From Agrobacterium tumefaciens (GTDB lineage Bacteria; Pseudomonadota; Alphaproteobacteria; Rhizobiales; Rhizobiaceae), in assembly GCA_025559845.1 (NCBI GenBank), contig CP048470.1, positions 920,001 through 984,000 of the forward strand: DNA of 64,000 nucleotides, written 5' to 3'. The translations under genes were made by a program, and so were the position numbers. Each line of letters begins with the position of its first letter. Positions within the stretch are counted from its first letter, which is position 1. Below, piece after piece: positions 1 through 10,411 of the stretch. The notes under the pieces were generated by a model, which had not been told where the DNA came from, did no database searches, and was given only the letters and a program-made list of their open reading frames with translations.

Positions 1-1736
1 CGCGCGCCGACATGGGCAACAATGCCACAGAAGCCGCCCGCCGTGGCGTTCGCCTTCTCGCACCCAATATTGCCGCGCGTCCCTCGGATCGCTCCATCAT
101 GGAAGTCTCGACCGTCATTCATGACGGCGACAAGGAAGTGGTCCGCAAGGTACCCTTCTCGCATGTCAAAATCCCGCTCGCGTCGAATTACGCGAAACAG
201 GACGACTATCCGGCTTTTGACCCGCTCAATATCTTCGCAAGCAATGATGACAATGGCGCAGCCATTCCGCCTGCCAGCCGTACTGGCACGATCTACGGGT
301 CCGAAGTGGAATCCGAGGTCAGCCTTAAGACGGTCGCCTTCCCGACGCAGCATTCCAAATATGCTTTTGCAGGGTCATTGAGTTTTGATGAGGTTGAAGA
401 AGCGGTCCGTTCGAATGGTTCGATCCTAACGGACGGAAACGAGCAGCTTGCGGCTCTCTATTATATCGACCCGCGTCGTTTCGACGATGACGAAGGTGAT
501 GTCGACATTACGGCTGGACTTGCGGCACGCGTCGTAGAGCAGAACATGTCGGTGTCGACACCACAATCACCCTCCGCGCCAATCAAGGAATATGCCGACG
601 ACGTCATTCCCGCGCGCCAGGCCGAGTCCATCCAGGATGCTCTGTTCGGGGCCGGTTATTCGAAAGCGCAGGCTTCCGAAATCGCCGGTCTGCTTGCACC
701 CGAAATTAGGTCGCAGAACGTTGAGAGCGGTGATGTGCTGCGTGTGGGCGTTCTGCAAGAGGATGAAAAGAGCGATATAGTCCGTGTCAGCCTTTATCGA
801 AAAGGCCGACACATGGTCACCATGGCCGTCGACGACAAGAAGCGCTTCATCAAGGCAAGCGAACCCCCAAAACTTGATGCCGTTGCGACGGCTTTCGACA
901 GCACCCCTGCCCCGGCTGCCGGGCGCGATCTGCCGAGCGTTTATGATGGCGTATATCGCGCCGCGCTTGCCTATGGCATGAACCAGAGCATGGTCTCGCA
1001 GCTCGTCAAGCTTCTTGCCAGCAGCGTCGATTTCCAGGCGCAGCTCAAGCCGACAGATACGCTGGAAGCCTTTTTCTCCGTTGAAGACACGGATGGCAAA
1101 GCAACCGACAAATCCGAGCTTCTTTATGTGAATGCCAAGTTCGGTGATAACGAGACACGGTTTTACCGTTTTCAGAACCCTGACGACAACAGCGTCGACT
1201 ATTTCGATGAAAACGGGAAGAGCATCCGACAGTTTCTGTTGCGCAACCCGGTTCCGAATGGCCGCATGACCTCGGGTTTCGGCATGCGCCGTCACCCCGT
1301 TCTGAAGTTCAGCCGTATGCATACCGGCACGGACTGGGCTGCACCGCGCGGCACACCGATCATCGCAACCGGCAACGGTGTGGTGGAAAAAGCAGGTTGG
1401 GCTTCCGGTTATGGAAACCAGACCCTTTTGCGTCACGCCAATGGTTACGTGTCCTCCTACAATCATCAGAGCGCGATTGCTCGCGGGGTGACCGAAGGCG
1501 CGAAAGTGAGGCAGGGGCAGGTGATCGGTTATGTTGGCTCCACCGGCCTTTCGACCGGCGCGCACCTGCACTATGAGCTTATCGTCAACGGCACCAAGGT
1601 CGATGCGATGAAGGTTCGCCTCCCCGGCGGCAAGTCGCTCTCGGGCGACGCACTGGCTAGGTTCTCCGATGAGAGAAAGCGGATCGACAATCTTCTCAAC
1701 ATCGAGGACAAACCCAATCAGGTGGCTAGCCGCTAA
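1..1736 (+). CDS. M23 family metallopeptidase (peptidoglycan DD-endopeptidase), 5' end outside window
   Basis: LytM/M23 zinc endopeptidase expected to cut cell-wall cross-bridges in the periplasm. The C-terminal catalytic domain is clear: counting from the first ATG at 12, HTGTDW (H437, D441) supplies the first metal ligands and HLHYE (H518, H520) the last, with the usual GYGNQ and GxStGlstG segments between. The roughly 430 residues before it are the long N-terminal part seen in rhizobial homologues, without a clear domain to me. The reading frame is open to base 1 and no signal peptide or membrane anchor is visible after the ATG at 12, so the true start and anchor almost certainly lie left of the window. 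It converges on clpB and shares a terminator with it. Confidence 0.88.
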   Translation, partial: RADMGNNATEAARRGVRLLAPNIAARPSDRSIMEVSTVIHDGDKEVVRKVPFSHVKIPLASNYAKQDDYPAFDPLNIFASNDDNGAAIPPASRTGTIYGSEVESEVSLKTVAFPTQHSKYAFAGSLSFDEVEEAVRSNGSILTDGNEQLAALYYIDPRRFDDDEGDVDITAGLAARVVEQNMSVSTPQSPSAPIKEYADDVIPARQAESIQDALFGAGYSKAQASEIAGLLAPEIRSQNVESGDVLRVGVLQEDEKSDIVRVSLYRKGRHMVTMAVDDKKRFIKASEPPKLDAVATAFDSTPAPAAGRDLPSVYDGVYRAALAYGMNQSMVSQLVKLLASSVDFQAQLKPTDTLEAFFSVEDTDGKATDKSELLYVNAKFGDNETRFYRFQNPDDNSVDYFDENGKSIRQFLLRNPVPNGRMTSGFGMRRHPVLKFSRMHTGTDWAAPRGTPIIATGNGVVEKAGWASGYGNQTLLRHANGYVSSYNHQSAIARGVTEGAKVRQGQVIGYVGSTGLSTGAHLHYELIVNGTKVDAMKVRLPGGKSLSGDALARFSDERKRIDNLLNIEDKPNQVASR

Positions 1737-1767
1737 CGGCTTAATCTGTCGGACGACGTCCTGAATG

Positions 1768-1797
1768 AAAAAGGGCTCCGTCTCCGGAGCCCTTTTC
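1768..1797. terminator. Bidirectional rho-independent terminator, M23 peptidase / clpB
   Basis: GGGCTCCG (1773-1780), a four-base TCTC loop, then CGGAGCCC (1785-1792). A-tract on the left and TTTT on the right give a U-run on either strand. It sits 36 bases after the peptidase stop and directly after the clpB stop, so it can end both convergent transcripts. Confidence 0.85.
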
Positions 1798-1800
1798 GTT

Positions 1801-4425
1801 TTATGCCGCGTCAGCGGTATCGGCTTCAACCTGGTCCTTCAACGGTTTAACCTTGAAGAGCAGGCGATCCGTGCCGGACGTAACCTTGACGCGAGAACCG
1901 TCAGGAATTTCTCCGCCGAGGATCATCTCGGCAAGCCTGTCCTGGACAGCCTTCTGGATCACCCGCTTCAGCGGCCGCGCGCCGTAAGCAGGGTCATAAC
2001 CCTTGTTGGCAAGCCAATTGCGGGCATCCTCGTCCAGTTGCAGATCGATCTTGCGCTCGCCAAGCAGCGACAGAAGACGCTTAAGCTGGATATCCACGAT
2101 GGCACCCATTTCATCACGCCGCAGGCGATGGAAGAGGATGATATCGTCGATGCGGTTCAGGAACTCAGGCCGGAAATGGGACCGAACGCGTTCCATCACC
2201 AACTCGCGGACGGAGTCTACATCGTCATTGTCGCCCATCTGTGTCATGAATTCAGAACCAAGGTTCGAGGTCATGATGATGATGGTGTTCTTGAAATCGA
2301 CAGTACGGCCCTGACCATCGGTTAGACGGCCATCGTCCAGTACCTGCAACAGAACGTTGAACACGTCCGGATGCGCTTTTTCGATCTCGTCAAACAGAAC
2401 GACCTGATAGGGTCTGCGACGAATGGCTTCCGTCAGCGCTCCGCCTTCCTCGTAGCCGACATAGCCTGGAGGTGCGCCGATCAGCCGTGCAACGGAGTGC
2501 TTCTCCATATATTCCGACATATCCAGGCGAACCATCGCGGTTTCGTCGTCAAACAGGAAGCGAGCCAGAGCCTTAGTCAGCTCGGTCTTTCCCACACCGG
2601 TTGGTCCAAGGAAGATGAAGGAGCCGATCGGACGATTAGGATCCTGGAGACCGGCACGCGAACGGCGAACGGCCTTGGAAACGGCCTGAACAGCTTCACC
2701 CTGCCCGACAACCGACTGCGCGAGTTCATCTTCCATCCGAAGAAGCTTTTCACGCTGACCTTCCAGCATCTTGTCGACCGGAATGCCGGTCCAGCGAGAA
2801 ACGACGTGGGCGATATTATCCGCCGTCACCACTTCCTGCACCATCGAACCAGCACCGTTGGCGTCACGGGTTTCCGCTGCCGACAGTTCCTTCTCGAGAC
2901 CCGGAATGATGCCGTACGTCAACTCGCCAGCGCGCTGGAACTGGCCATTGCGCTGAGCGATCGCCAAGTCGTTACGAGCCTCTTCCAGGCGCTTCTTCAG
3001 ATCAGCCGCGTGGCCGAGCTTCTGTTTTTCGGCCTGCCAACGGGCAGTCAAGGCGTCAGCTTTTTCTTCCGTGTCGGCGAGTTCATCCTCGAGCTTTCTC
3101 AGACGATCCGCAGACGATTGGTCAGTCTCCTGCTTCAGCGCCTCGCGCTCGATCTTCAGCTGGATGATGCGGCGATCAAGCTCATCGAGTTCTTCTGGCT
3201 TGGAATCCACCTGCATACGCAGACGCGATGCAGCCTCATCCATAAGGTCGATAGCCTTGTCCGGCAGGAATCGATCGGTGATGTAGCGGTTCGAAAGCGT
3301 AGCAGCGGCGACAAGAGCCGAATCCGAGATGCGGACCTTGTGATGCTGCTCGTATTTTTCCTTCAGGCCGCGCAAAATCGAAATCGTATCCTCGACCGTC
3401 GGCTCGTCAACCATGACCGGCTGGAAACGACGGGCAAGTGCCGGATCTTTCTCAACATGCTTGCGATACTCATCAAGTGTGGTCGCACCAACGCAATGAA
3501 GTTCACCGCGTGCTAGAGCAGGCTTCAGAAGGTTAGACGCATCCATCGCGCCATCTGCCTTGCCTGCACCCACAAGCGTGTGCATCTCGTCGATGAAAAG
3601 GATGATCCCACCATTTTCCGCCTGAACTTCGTTCAGGACAGCTTTCAGGCGCTCCTCGAACTCACCGCGATATTTCGCACCAGCAATCAATGCGCCCATG
3701 TCGAGCGCCATCAATTTCTTGTCCTTCAGGCTTTCCGGTACGTCGCCGTTGACGATACGCAACGCGAGACCTTCCGCAATCGCCGTTTTACCGACGCCGG
3801 GTTCACCGATCAGCACAGGATTGTTCTTTGTGCGGCGCGACAAGACCTGAATGGTGCGGCGAATTTCATCGTCGCGACCGATCACCGGGTCAAGCTTGCC
3901 TTCGCGTGCTTCTTCCGTCAGGTCGCGGGCGAACTTCTTCAACGCGTCAAAGCCCTGTTCGGCATTGGCGCTGTCGGCCGTCCGTCCCTTGCGGATTTCA
4001 TTGATCACCTGGTTGAGAGCCTGCGCGGTAACACCTGCCTTTTTCAAAGAGGCAGAGGTCGATGCGGAACTTTCAATCGCGAGAGCCTGCAACAGTCGCT
4101 CGACGGTAACAAAGCTGTCATTGGCTTTCTTCGCCAGGTCTTCAGCAGTGGAGAAAACCTTCGCAAGCGGCGCAGTCAACGAGAGACCACCGTTGCCGCC
4201 GGACACTTTCGGCAATTTCGCAAGTGCGGCGTCGTTGGCAAGACGTGCTTCCTTAGCACTGCCGCCAGTCCGCTCGATCAACGAGGCCGCCATTCCCTGC
4301 TCGTCATCAAGCAGAACTTTCAAGACGTGCTCAGCGGAAAATTGCTGATGGTTTTCGGCAAGCGCAAATGTCTGCGCAGATTGCAGGAAACCACGAACAC
4401 GTTCGGAATACTTCTCAATATTCAT
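1801..4425 (-). CDS. clpB: ATP-dependent disaggregase ClpB
   Basis: Hsp100 chaperone of 874 residues, the usual ClpB length, that extracts polypeptides from aggregates with DnaK in the cytoplasm. Order: Clp N-terminal repeats (about 1-145), first AAA+ module with Walker A GEPGVGKT (207-214), a coiled-coil middle domain rich in Glu, Lys and Leu (about 410-525), and a second AAA+ module with GPTGVGKT and the D2 C-terminal domain. The start is the ATG at 4425 ([10 protein letters not shown]), which has GGAGG about 8 bases upstream; the frame is open a further 24 codons but that extension is unlike ClpB. It ends in acidic residues. Heat-shock (RpoH) control is expected for the family, but I found no convincing RpoH promoter. 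Confidence 0.97.
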   Translation of the reverse strand: MNIEKYSERVRGFLQSAQTFALAENHQQFSAEHVLKVLLDDEQGMAASLIERTGGSAKEARLANDAALAKLPKVSGGNGGLSLTAPLAKVFSTAEDLAKKANDSFVTVERLLQALAIESSASTSASLKKAGVTAQALNQVINEIRKGRTADSANAEQGFDALKKFARDLTEEAREGKLDPVIGRDDEIRRTIQVLSRRTKNNPVLIGEPGVGKTAIAEGLALRIVNGDVPESLKDKKLMALDMGALIAGAKYRGEFEERLKAVLNEVQAENGGIILFIDEMHTLVGAGKADGAMDASNLLKPALARGELHCVGATTLDEYRKHVEKDPALARRFQPVMVDEPTVEDTISILRGLKEKYEQHHKVRISDSALVAAATLSNRYITDRFLPDKAIDLMDEAASRLRMQVDSKPEELDELDRRIIQLKIEREALKQETDQSSADRLRKLEDELADTEEKADALTARWQAEKQKLGHAADLKKRLEEARNDLAIAQRNGQFQRAGELTYGIIPGLEKELSAAETRDANGAGSMVQEVVTADNIAHVVSRWTGIPVDKMLEGQREKLLRMEDELAQSVVGQGEAVQAVSKAVRRSRAGLQDPNRPIGSFIFLGPTGVGKTELTKALARFLFDDETAMVRLDMSEYMEKHSVARLIGAPPGYVGYEEGGALTEAIRRRPYQVVLFDEIEKAHPDVFNVLLQVLDDGRLTDGQGRTVDFKNTIIIMTSNLGSEFMTQMGDNDDVDSVRELVMERVRSHFRPEFLNRIDDIILFHRLRRDEMGAIVDIQLKRLLSLLGERKIDLQLDEDARNWLANKGYDPAYGARPLKRVIQKAVQDRLAEMILGGEIPDGSRVKVTSGTDRLLFKVKPLKDQVEADTADAA

Positions 4426-4796
4426 ACTGTAACCTCCATATACCGGCCTGCCCGCATTCGGCACAGTTCCGGGTGCTTGGGTTGAGGCTCCCTTCAAGGC
4501 AAGCCCCGCTACGAGCGATGCGTTTCATGTGATTTCGCACCCTCGCCTCGTCTGCGAACCAAGCGCAACGATCATGAGACGCCGGTTCTTTCGAGAGAGA
4601 TATGGGAGGCAATTTCTCCGGTTTAAAGGGGATAAAACATGCGCTGCGGAATTTTTCGGAAGACCCAAAACCTTCGGCAAAGCCTGCCCCCCAACGAATG
4701 GGTGTACGCCGATAGGGATCGCCCATCCAAACAACAAAAACAAAAAACTCCGGCAAGCCGGAGTTTTTCGATCGTATAGCTCTTTGGAAGACGTGC
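4426..4796. other. Intergenic region upstream of clpB
   Basis: About 370 bases without a supported gene between the DUF4167 gene and clpB, both on the minus strand. It holds the DUF4167 terminator (4742-4769) and presumably the clpB promoter. Open frames crossing it on both strands lack ribosome-binding sites and recognisable protein sequence. Confidence 0.6.
4742..4769 (-). terminator. Rho-independent terminator after the DUF4167 gene
   Basis: ACTCCGGC (4747-4754), AA loop, GCCGGAGT (4757-4764). Read on the minus strand the stem is followed by six T and then a T-rich tail, 33 bases after the DUF4167 stop. The flanking T-run at 4764-4768 would also work in the other direction. Confidence 0.85.
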
Positions 4797-5600
4797 TTAC
4801 TCCGCAGCGCTTTCCAACGTCGCCGGAGCAGCTTCTTCGCCAGCCGGCGCTTCTGCACCTTCAGCATTTTCATCTGCAGCGGCACGACGCGGACGACGCT
4901 GGCGTGGAGCAGCCGAACGACGGCTTTTCGTCGCGCGCTCTGCAGCCGGAGCTGCAGTTGCTTCAGCCTGCTGCTGCTCTTCCTCGACGGCAACCTCTAG
5001 AGGCGTACCCTCAATGACCGGCTGCGGTGCGGAGCTGGCGTCATAAACAGGCGCCGCTGCCTCTGCGGAAACCACCTGACGTTCCTGGCGCTCGCGGCGA
5101 TCTGGCCGTTCGCGACGGTTCGGGCGCTGCTCGTTACGTTCGGTCCGCTCCTGGCGCTCCGGCTGCTCTTGGCGCTGAGCGCGTTCGGGCTGCTCGGATT
5201 GCTGTGAAGGCACGATTACAACGACGTCTTCGCCATCGTTCACATCCTCGTCGTCCGTATCGGCAGGGTTGTAGTCGGCTCGATCATCGCGCTGGAAGCG
5301 TTCCTGCATCTGCGCCTGTGCGGCGGCAATGATGCGGTTGTAGTGCTCAGCGTGCTGCAAATAGTTTTCAGCGATAACGCGATCACCGGAACTCTGTGCG
5401 TCGCGTGCAAGAGCCGCATATTTTTCCGCTATGTGCTGGGCGGTACCACGGATTTTAACATCAGGGCCGGAACTGTCATAAGTCCTGGTGAGCGGGTTCC
5501 CGCCTTTGCGGTTGAAGTTGTTGTTACCGCCACCATTGTTATTATTGTTGTTGTTATTTCCACGCCCCCGGCCGCGCTTGTTTTGCTGTCCTGGCCTCAT
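4797..5600 (-). CDS. DUF4167 domain-containing protein
   Basis: Cytoplasmic protein of 267 residues. The conserved N-terminal DUF4167 block runs from MRPGQQNKRGRGR to about residue 95, including NPLTRTYDSSGPDVKIRGTA and a segment rich in Tyr, Ala and Glu. It has a run of eight Asn (residues 15-22) inside a Gly/Asn/Arg-rich stretch, like an RNA-binding tail. The rest is low complexity: Arg/Glu/Gln-rich, then Ala/Glu-rich with a basic patch. The start at 5600 has AGGTGA upstream and matches the family N-terminus; an upstream in-frame ATG at 5648 adds 16 unrelated residues. In other Rhizobiales this family sits next to prmC, as here. A role in RNA binding is inferred from composition only. Confidence 0.9.
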   Translation of the reverse strand: MRPGQQNKRGRGRGNNNNNNNNGGGNNNFNRKGGNPLTRTYDSSGPDVKIRGTAQHIAEKYAALARDAQSSGDRVIAENYLQHAEHYNRIIAAAQAQMQERFQRDDRADYNPADTDDEDVNDGEDVVVIVPSQQSEQPERAQRQEQPERQERTERNEQRPNRRERPDRRERQERQVVSAEAAAPVYDASSAPQPVIEGTPLEVAVEEEQQQAEATAAPAAERATKSRRSAAPRQRRPRRAAADENAEGAEAPAGEEAAPATLESAAE

Positions 5601-5996
5601 CAATTGCTCACCTGAATTCTGTTTTGCTGACAATCTGGTTGTTTTCATGCAATTCCAAACACCAAATGCTTGCGCACTTTTCTTGAAATTGCTCCATCAC
5701 GCGCCTTGCCGGACATAGCTCCGGCCGAAAACCTCGCGTATGACGCCCGACCGCGCAAATGCTGCACCGAGCCGCCTGCGAACAAAGTTTACTGATTCAC
5801 ATGCCGGAAACGCCCAGCCTCTCAGGGCTCTTAGAAGAACCCGCTTCGGGACTGACCAATACCCTGACGAATCTTTGTTCGTCCTCAGCCACCCGGCATG
5901 TGGCCGCAAACTAGCCCGCTTCATGCGGAAATCCAAGTCTTTTCTTTTGCTCTGCAAAATATCCTTGCAAAAAATCCGCAGACATATCGCGATTGA
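5601..5996. other. Intergenic region between prmC and the DUF4167 gene
   Basis: Nearly 400 bases without a supported gene. A minus-strand open frame of 86 codons (5697-5957) exists, but its Arg/Ser-rich translation has no family features and no clear ribosome-binding site, so I do not call it. The region should hold the DUF4167 promoter. I see no strong hairpin with a T-run behind prmC. Confidence 0.5.
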
Positions 5997-6866
5997 CTAT
6001 CTCCGGAAGGTCAAAACTCTGTCGTTACCGCCATAATCCTTGACGGCCTCGAGAAGAGTGAAGCCGTGCGATGTGAATATAGCGGAAACATCAAGCCTCT
6101 GATCGAACCCGATCTCTACACCGACAACACCGTTTTCCACAAGAAAACGACCCGCATCGGCAGCAATAAGGCGGTACGGGGCAAGGCCGTCCTGACCTCC
6201 GTCAAGCGCCGCCAAGGGATCGTGATAACGAACTTCCCGGTCAAGCTTTGTGACGACATCACTACGTATATAGGGTGGATTCGACACAATTATGTCGAAG
6301 CCACCAGAAATATTTTCAAACCAGTCGCTTCTTACCGCTTCAAAACGATCGGCAACACCAAGCCGCACCGCATTTTTGCTGGCCGTAGCGAGAGCATCAG
6401 CGGATATATCACTGCCAATGCCGCTGGCTGCGGGACATTCCTTCAAAAGCGTGAGGCAAATTGCCCCTGTGCCCGTTCCAAGATCGATGAGACGAGCATT
6501 GCCTTTTCGCGACGTCATGCGCCGCAAATGCTCAAGGAGCGTATCGACGAGAATTTCCGTGTCGGGCCTTGGCTCCAAGGTTTCTCTGGAAAGCAGAAAA
6601 TCAAGTCCGTAAAACTCGCGATGACCAAGAATACGATGCACAGGCTCACCTGATGCACGGCGCTCGATCATTGCTGCAATCCGCTCGGCCTCATCCGCAC
6701 CGACCAGACGTCCTGCCTTCAGAACGAAATCGGTCAAAGAAAATCCGATCGCTTCGCCGATCAGCATGCGTGCATCGAGCAGTGCATCGTTGACACCCGC
6801 ATCTTCGAGCCGCCGCTTTGCCGCGGCGACCGCGTTTTCAACCGTGCAAGCGGAAGCGCGGCTCAC
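5997..6866 (-). CDS. prmC: Peptide chain release factor N5-glutamine methyltransferase PrmC
   Basis: Methylates the Gln of the GGQ motif of release factors using S-adenosylmethionine. The protein is 289 residues, normal for PrmC. It has an N-terminal helical domain (about 1-95), the SAM-binding motif DLGTGTGAI (128-136) and the catalytic NPPY (196-199) that binds the substrate Gln. The start is GTG at 6866, and the sequence GTGA overlaps the prfA stop, so the two are translationally coupled. Its substrate RF1 is encoded immediately upstream in the same operon, the common bacterial arrangement. Confidence 0.96.
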   Translation of the reverse strand: MSRASACTVENAVAAAKRRLEDAGVNDALLDARMLIGEAIGFSLTDFVLKAGRLVGADEAERIAAMIERRASGEPVHRILGHREFYGLDFLLSRETLEPRPDTEILVDTLLEHLRRMTSRKGNARLIDLGTGTGAICLTLLKECPAASGIGSDISADALATASKNAVRLGVADRFEAVRSDWFENISGGFDIIVSNPPYIRSDVVTKLDREVRYHDPLAALDGGQDGLAPYRLIAADAGRFLVENGVVGVEIGFDQRLDVSAIFTSHGFTLLEAVKDYGGNDRVLTFRR

Positions 6867-7942
6867 TGCTGCTCGCCAAGCTGAGCAAGCTGGCCGGCCT
6901 GATAGTCAGCAATCAAGGCATCAACCACCTCGTCAATCTCTCCCTCTATCATTCGATCAAGCTTATAGAGTGTGAGATTGATGCGGTGATCCGTAACGCG
7001 ACCCTGAGGGAAATTGTAGGTGCGGATGCGCTCCGATCGATCTCCGGAACCAACCTGGCTTTTACGATCGGCAGAACGCTCGCTATCGGCTTTTTGACGC
7101 TCTATGTCGTAAAGTCGCGAACGCAACACCTGCATCGCCTTGGCACGGTTCTGGTGTTGGGACTTTTCCGAACTGGTTACGATAAGTCCGGTTGGAATAT
7201 GGGTAATGCGAACTGCGGAGTCAGTCGTATTGACGTGCTGACCGCCCGCACCCGACGCTCGCATGGTGTCGATGCGAATATCTTCAGGGCGGATTTCGAT
7301 GTCAATATCTTCAGCTTCCGGCAGAACCGCAACAGTTGCTGCAGACGTGTGAATACGCCCGCTTGCTTCGGTCTCAGGCACGCGCTGAACACGGTGCACG
7401 CCAGATTCGAACTTCAGCTTTGAAAACACACCGCGCCCACTGATGGTCGCAATGATTTCCTTGTACCCGCCAGCTTCGCCCTCGCTGGCGGAAAGCACTT
7501 CAACCTTCCAACCCTTCGATGCGGCAAAGCGTTCATACATACGAAACAGGTCACCGGCGAAGAGAGCAGCTTCTGAACCACCCGTACCCGCGCGGATTTC
7601 GAGGATCGCGCTTTTTTCATCTGCTGCGTCCTTGGGGAGCAGCAGAATCTGCATTTCTTTTTCGATTTCTTCGATCCGGGCTTCAACGTCCGGAAGCTCC
7701 ATTTCGGCGAGATCGCGCATTTCACGGTCAGTCGTCTTGTCGGCAAGCAAAGCTTCAAGATCGGCTGCTTCCGCGACTGCCTTTTCGTAGTCGCGGATCT
7801 TTTTGACGACGGGCTGAAGTTCGGAATATTCCGACGCCAGCTTCACATAGACATCTGCCGCCGGGCCAGCCGACATGCGCGCTTCGATTTCATCGAAACG
7901 CCTTTCCAATTCGCGCATTTTTTCGACGGGAAGCTTCGCCAC
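6863..7942 (-). CDS. prfA: Peptide chain release factor 1 (RF1)
   Basis: Recognises UAA and UAG stop codons and triggers peptide release on the ribosome. The 359-residue protein has the coiled N-terminal domain (about 1-105), the codon-reading P-x-T tripeptide (P189, E190, T191, in the context [14 protein letters not shown]) and the catalytic GGQ (233-235) inside GAGGQHVN. The P-x-T motif separates RF1 from RF2, which has SPF. It lies 29 bases after ptsP and overlaps prmC by four bases, forming a lysC-ptsP-prfA-prmC run on the minus strand. Confidence 0.97.
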   Translation of the reverse strand: MAKLPVEKMRELERRFDEIEARMSAGPAADVYVKLASEYSELQPVVKKIRDYEKAVAEAADLEALLADKTTDREMRDLAEMELPDVEARIEEIEKEMQILLLPKDAADEKSAILEIRAGTGGSEAALFAGDLFRMYERFAASKGWKVEVLSASEGEAGGYKEIIATISGRGVFSKLKFESGVHRVQRVPETEASGRIHTSAATVAVLPEAEDIDIEIRPEDIRIDTMRASGAGGQHVNTTDSAVRITHIPTGLIVTSSEKSQHQNRAKAMQVLRSRLYDIERQKADSERSADRKSQVGSGDRSERIRTYNFPQGRVTDHRINLTLYKLDRMIEGEIDEVVDALIADYQAGQLAQLGEQQ

Positions 7943-7971
7943 CAGTCACTCCGATATGGTTTGTATCTTTA

Positions 7972-10239
7972 TCAAATAGGGATGGAATGGGTCGCTGCAA
8001 AACGCAGCAGCACATCGCGCATACCTTCCAGCGACTTGTGATCGTCCAGGGCCGCATTCATCTCTTCGGCGAGATGCCCCGCGTCGAGACCCAGCAGCAT
8101 GGCCTTCACAGGACCGATTGCGGTTGGCGACATGGATACCGAACGGAAACCAAGGCCGATCAAAGCCATTGCCGACAGCGGTTTTCCTGCCATTTCGCCA
8201 CACAACGTCACCGACGTGTTGTGGCGCTCTCCTGCCCTGACGATATCCCGCAGAATCCGCAGGAACGGCTTGCCGAGAATGTCGAACCTGTCGGACACCC
8301 GGGCATTGCCGCGGTCCACCGCCATCGAGAACTGGAACAGATCGTTCGAGCCGACGGAGACGAAATCCACTTCCTGCATCAGTTCATCGAGCTGCCACAT
8401 CAGTGACGGCACTTCGAGCATGGCGCCGAACTGCAGCTTCTTGGGGAGTGCATGGCTAAACTTCGACAGGTGCTGGACCTCTTTCTGGAAGAGATCACGC
8501 GCCGCGCGAATTTCAGAAACCTCTGTCACCATCGGCAACATCATGCGCAGCTCGGCACCCGCCGCAGCACGCAAAAGTGCGCGCATCTGCGTGCGCATCA
8601 GCCCTGGCCGATCCAGTGAGAGGCGGATCGCCCGCCAACCGAGCGCCGGATTTTCCTCTTCCTGGCCGCGCATATAGGAGACCACCTTGTCGCCGCCGAT
8701 ATCCAGCGTGCGGAAGGTAACCGGCCTGCCCTTGGCCTGACGCAACACAGAACGGTAGAAGGCTTCCTGCTCTTCCCCCTTCGGCATGTTCGACGCAATC
8801 ATAAACTGCAGTTCTGTTCGGAACAGACCTATCCCGTCCGCACCGGATTCCTCAAGCTGCGGCAGGTCCACCAATAGACCGGCATTCATCTTGAGATTGA
8901 CCTTCTGGCCGTCCTTTGTGACAGGTTCAACATTGCGAAGCGCGCGGAATTGCTCCTGCCGGCGGGCGCGCAAACGGACCTTTTCTTCATAGGCGCGCTG
9001 CAGATCCGCCATCGGGCGAAGATGCACCTGACCGTCCTCACCATCGATGATTATCGGGTCATTATTTTCAGCAAGCGCCACGACGCCCGCAGCCTGCCCG
9101 ATGATGGGAATCCCCATGGCTCGGGCGACGATAACGACGTGGCTGGTCACAGCACCGTCTTCGAGCACGAGGCCGCGCAACTTCTCGCGCGGATAATCCA
9201 GCAGTTCGGCAGCGCCCATCGCACGCGCCAGAACGATGGCATCCAGCGGAAAGTCCTGCTCTGAACTTCGACCACCATAGCCAATCAACTGGCGAAGCAG
9301 ACGATTGGCGAGGTCATCGAAATCGTGCATGCGTTCGCGAAGATAGGGGTCTGTCAGGCGCATCATGCGCGCCTTCGTGTCACTCTGAACCTTCTCGACC
9401 GCTGCTTCCGCCGTCAGACCGTTGCGGATTGCCTCTTCCATCCGCCGCACCCAACCTTGGTCGTGGGCAAACATGCGATAGGTTTCGAGAACTTCGCGAT
9501 GTTCGCCCTCTGTGGGCACATCACGCCGCTGCAACATGTCGTCAATAGAGATCCGCAACGAACCAATAGCATCGGCCAGGCGGCGGATCTCAGTGTCAGC
9601 ATCTTCATTGAGGAGATTGGTAACGACGATTCTCGGATCATGCAGCACGACGTGACCAAGACCAATGCCTTCGCCATATGCATCGCCATCGATGGAGACG
9701 GCGCGCGTCAAATCCAGCTCGACACCGGGACGGGTGATCTTCTTCAATTCACCGCTCGCCACTATTTCCGCAATAAGCATCGCGGTTGTCTCAAGCGCTT
9801 CAACTTCATCCTCCCGGTACGTTCGGCTGGCCTTGTTCTGGACCACAAGAACGCCAAGAGTGCGACCGGATCGCAAAATCGGCACGCCGAGGAAAGAATG
9901 ATAAATTTCCTCTCCGGTTTCAGGCAGATAGCGGAAGGCTGGGTGTGCCTGGGCATCGGAAAGATTAAGGGGTTGGGCTGAAGCTGCGATGGTGCCGACA
10001 AGACCCTGCCCCATTTTGAGCTGGGCGAGATGGACGGCATCCTTGTTCAATCCCTCGGTGGCGTAAAGTTCGAGAACGCCATCGGAGCGAAGCACGTAGA
10101 CCGAGCAAACCTCCGCCACCATATTGCTGGCAATCTGACGGACGATCTGGTCCAGACGCTCCTGCGGCTCAAGGTGCTCCGCCATCATTTCGCGCAGCCG
10201 CTTGAGCAGGACACGTGGACCTGCGGACAGGTCTCTCAT
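7972..10239 (-). CDS. ptsP: Phosphoenolpyruvate-protein phosphotransferase PtsP (EI-Ntr)
   Basis: First enzyme of the nitrogen-type phosphotransferase system: it autophosphorylates from PEP and passes phosphate to NPr and then EIIA-Ntr, linking nitrogen status to regulation. The 755 residues show an N-terminal GAF sensor domain (about 20-165), the EI N-terminal region, the swivelling phosphohistidine domain with H367 in DGAVTSHVVI, and the C-terminal PEP-utilising TIM barrel (about 420-740). The GAF domain distinguishes PtsP from the sugar-type enzyme I. GGGAGC lies upstream of the ATG at 10239. The NPr and EIIA genes are not in the window. Confidence 0.95.
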   Translation of the reverse strand: MRDLSAGPRVLLKRLREMMAEHLEPQERLDQIVRQIASNMVAEVCSVYVLRSDGVLELYATEGLNKDAVHLAQLKMGQGLVGTIAASAQPLNLSDAQAHPAFRYLPETGEEIYHSFLGVPILRSGRTLGVLVVQNKASRTYREDEVEALETTAMLIAEIVASGELKKITRPGVELDLTRAVSIDGDAYGEGIGLGHVVLHDPRIVVTNLLNEDADTEIRRLADAIGSLRISIDDMLQRRDVPTEGEHREVLETYRMFAHDQGWVRRMEEAIRNGLTAEAAVEKVQSDTKARMMRLTDPYLRERMHDFDDLANRLLRQLIGYGGRSSEQDFPLDAIVLARAMGAAELLDYPREKLRGLVLEDGAVTSHVVIVARAMGIPIIGQAAGVVALAENNDPIIIDGEDGQVHLRPMADLQRAYEEKVRLRARRQEQFRALRNVEPVTKDGQKVNLKMNAGLLVDLPQLEESGADGIGLFRTELQFMIASNMPKGEEQEAFYRSVLRQAKGRPVTFRTLDIGGDKVVSYMRGQEEENPALGWRAIRLSLDRPGLMRTQMRALLRAAAGAELRMMLPMVTEVSEIRAARDLFQKEVQHLSKFSHALPKKLQFGAMLEVPSLMWQLDELMQEVDFVSVGSNDLFQFSMAVDRGNARVSDRFDILGKPFLRILRDIVRAGERHNTSVTLCGEMAGKPLSAMALIGLGFRSVSMSPTAIGPVKAMLLGLDAGHLAEEMNAALDDHKSLEGMRDVLLRFAATHSIPI

Positions 10240-10411
10240 CGCGTTTGCTCCCCGACTGTTTCGAACCGGCTTTCACACATCCGGGAATCGAAACGTCTTT
10301 TTAAAATTTATAGCGCGAGAAGCGCGCCCCGCAAGGGACGCGTTTTCGTGATACGCCACATCGGAAGAACGCGGCTCCGAAAAACGGAGCATCGGGTACC
10401 GACGTCTTATA
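10240..10411. other. lysC-ptsP intercistronic region with two imperfect hairpins
   Basis: The 172 bases between the lysC stop and the ptsP start contain GCTCCG (10374-10379) and CGGAGC (10385-10390) around an A5 loop, and a second imperfect stem near 10322-10341 (CGCGCCCC against GGGACGCG). Neither has a clean minus-strand T-run, so partial termination or RNA processing is possible but unproven. Confidence 0.35.

Noticed and set aside
567..1829. Long minus-strand open frame across the M23 peptidase gene
   Set aside because: Shadow of the peptidase: the forward frame has catalytic motifs, while the reverse translation is Arg/His-rich without a family.
4426..4560. A possible RpoH (heat-shock) promoter for clpB, with CTTGAA as complement of 4493-4498
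   Set aside because: No matching -10 element at a suitable distance was found, so the hexamer alone is too weak.
4415..4993. Minus-strand open frame of 192 codons between DUF4167 and clpB
   Set aside because: It overlaps the DUF4167 coding end, the terminator and the clpB start, and its translation has no protein-like features.
5697..5957. Possible small gene of 86 codons between prmC and DUF4167
   Set aside because: No ribosome-binding site, no recognisable motif, and composition like translated non-coding DNA.
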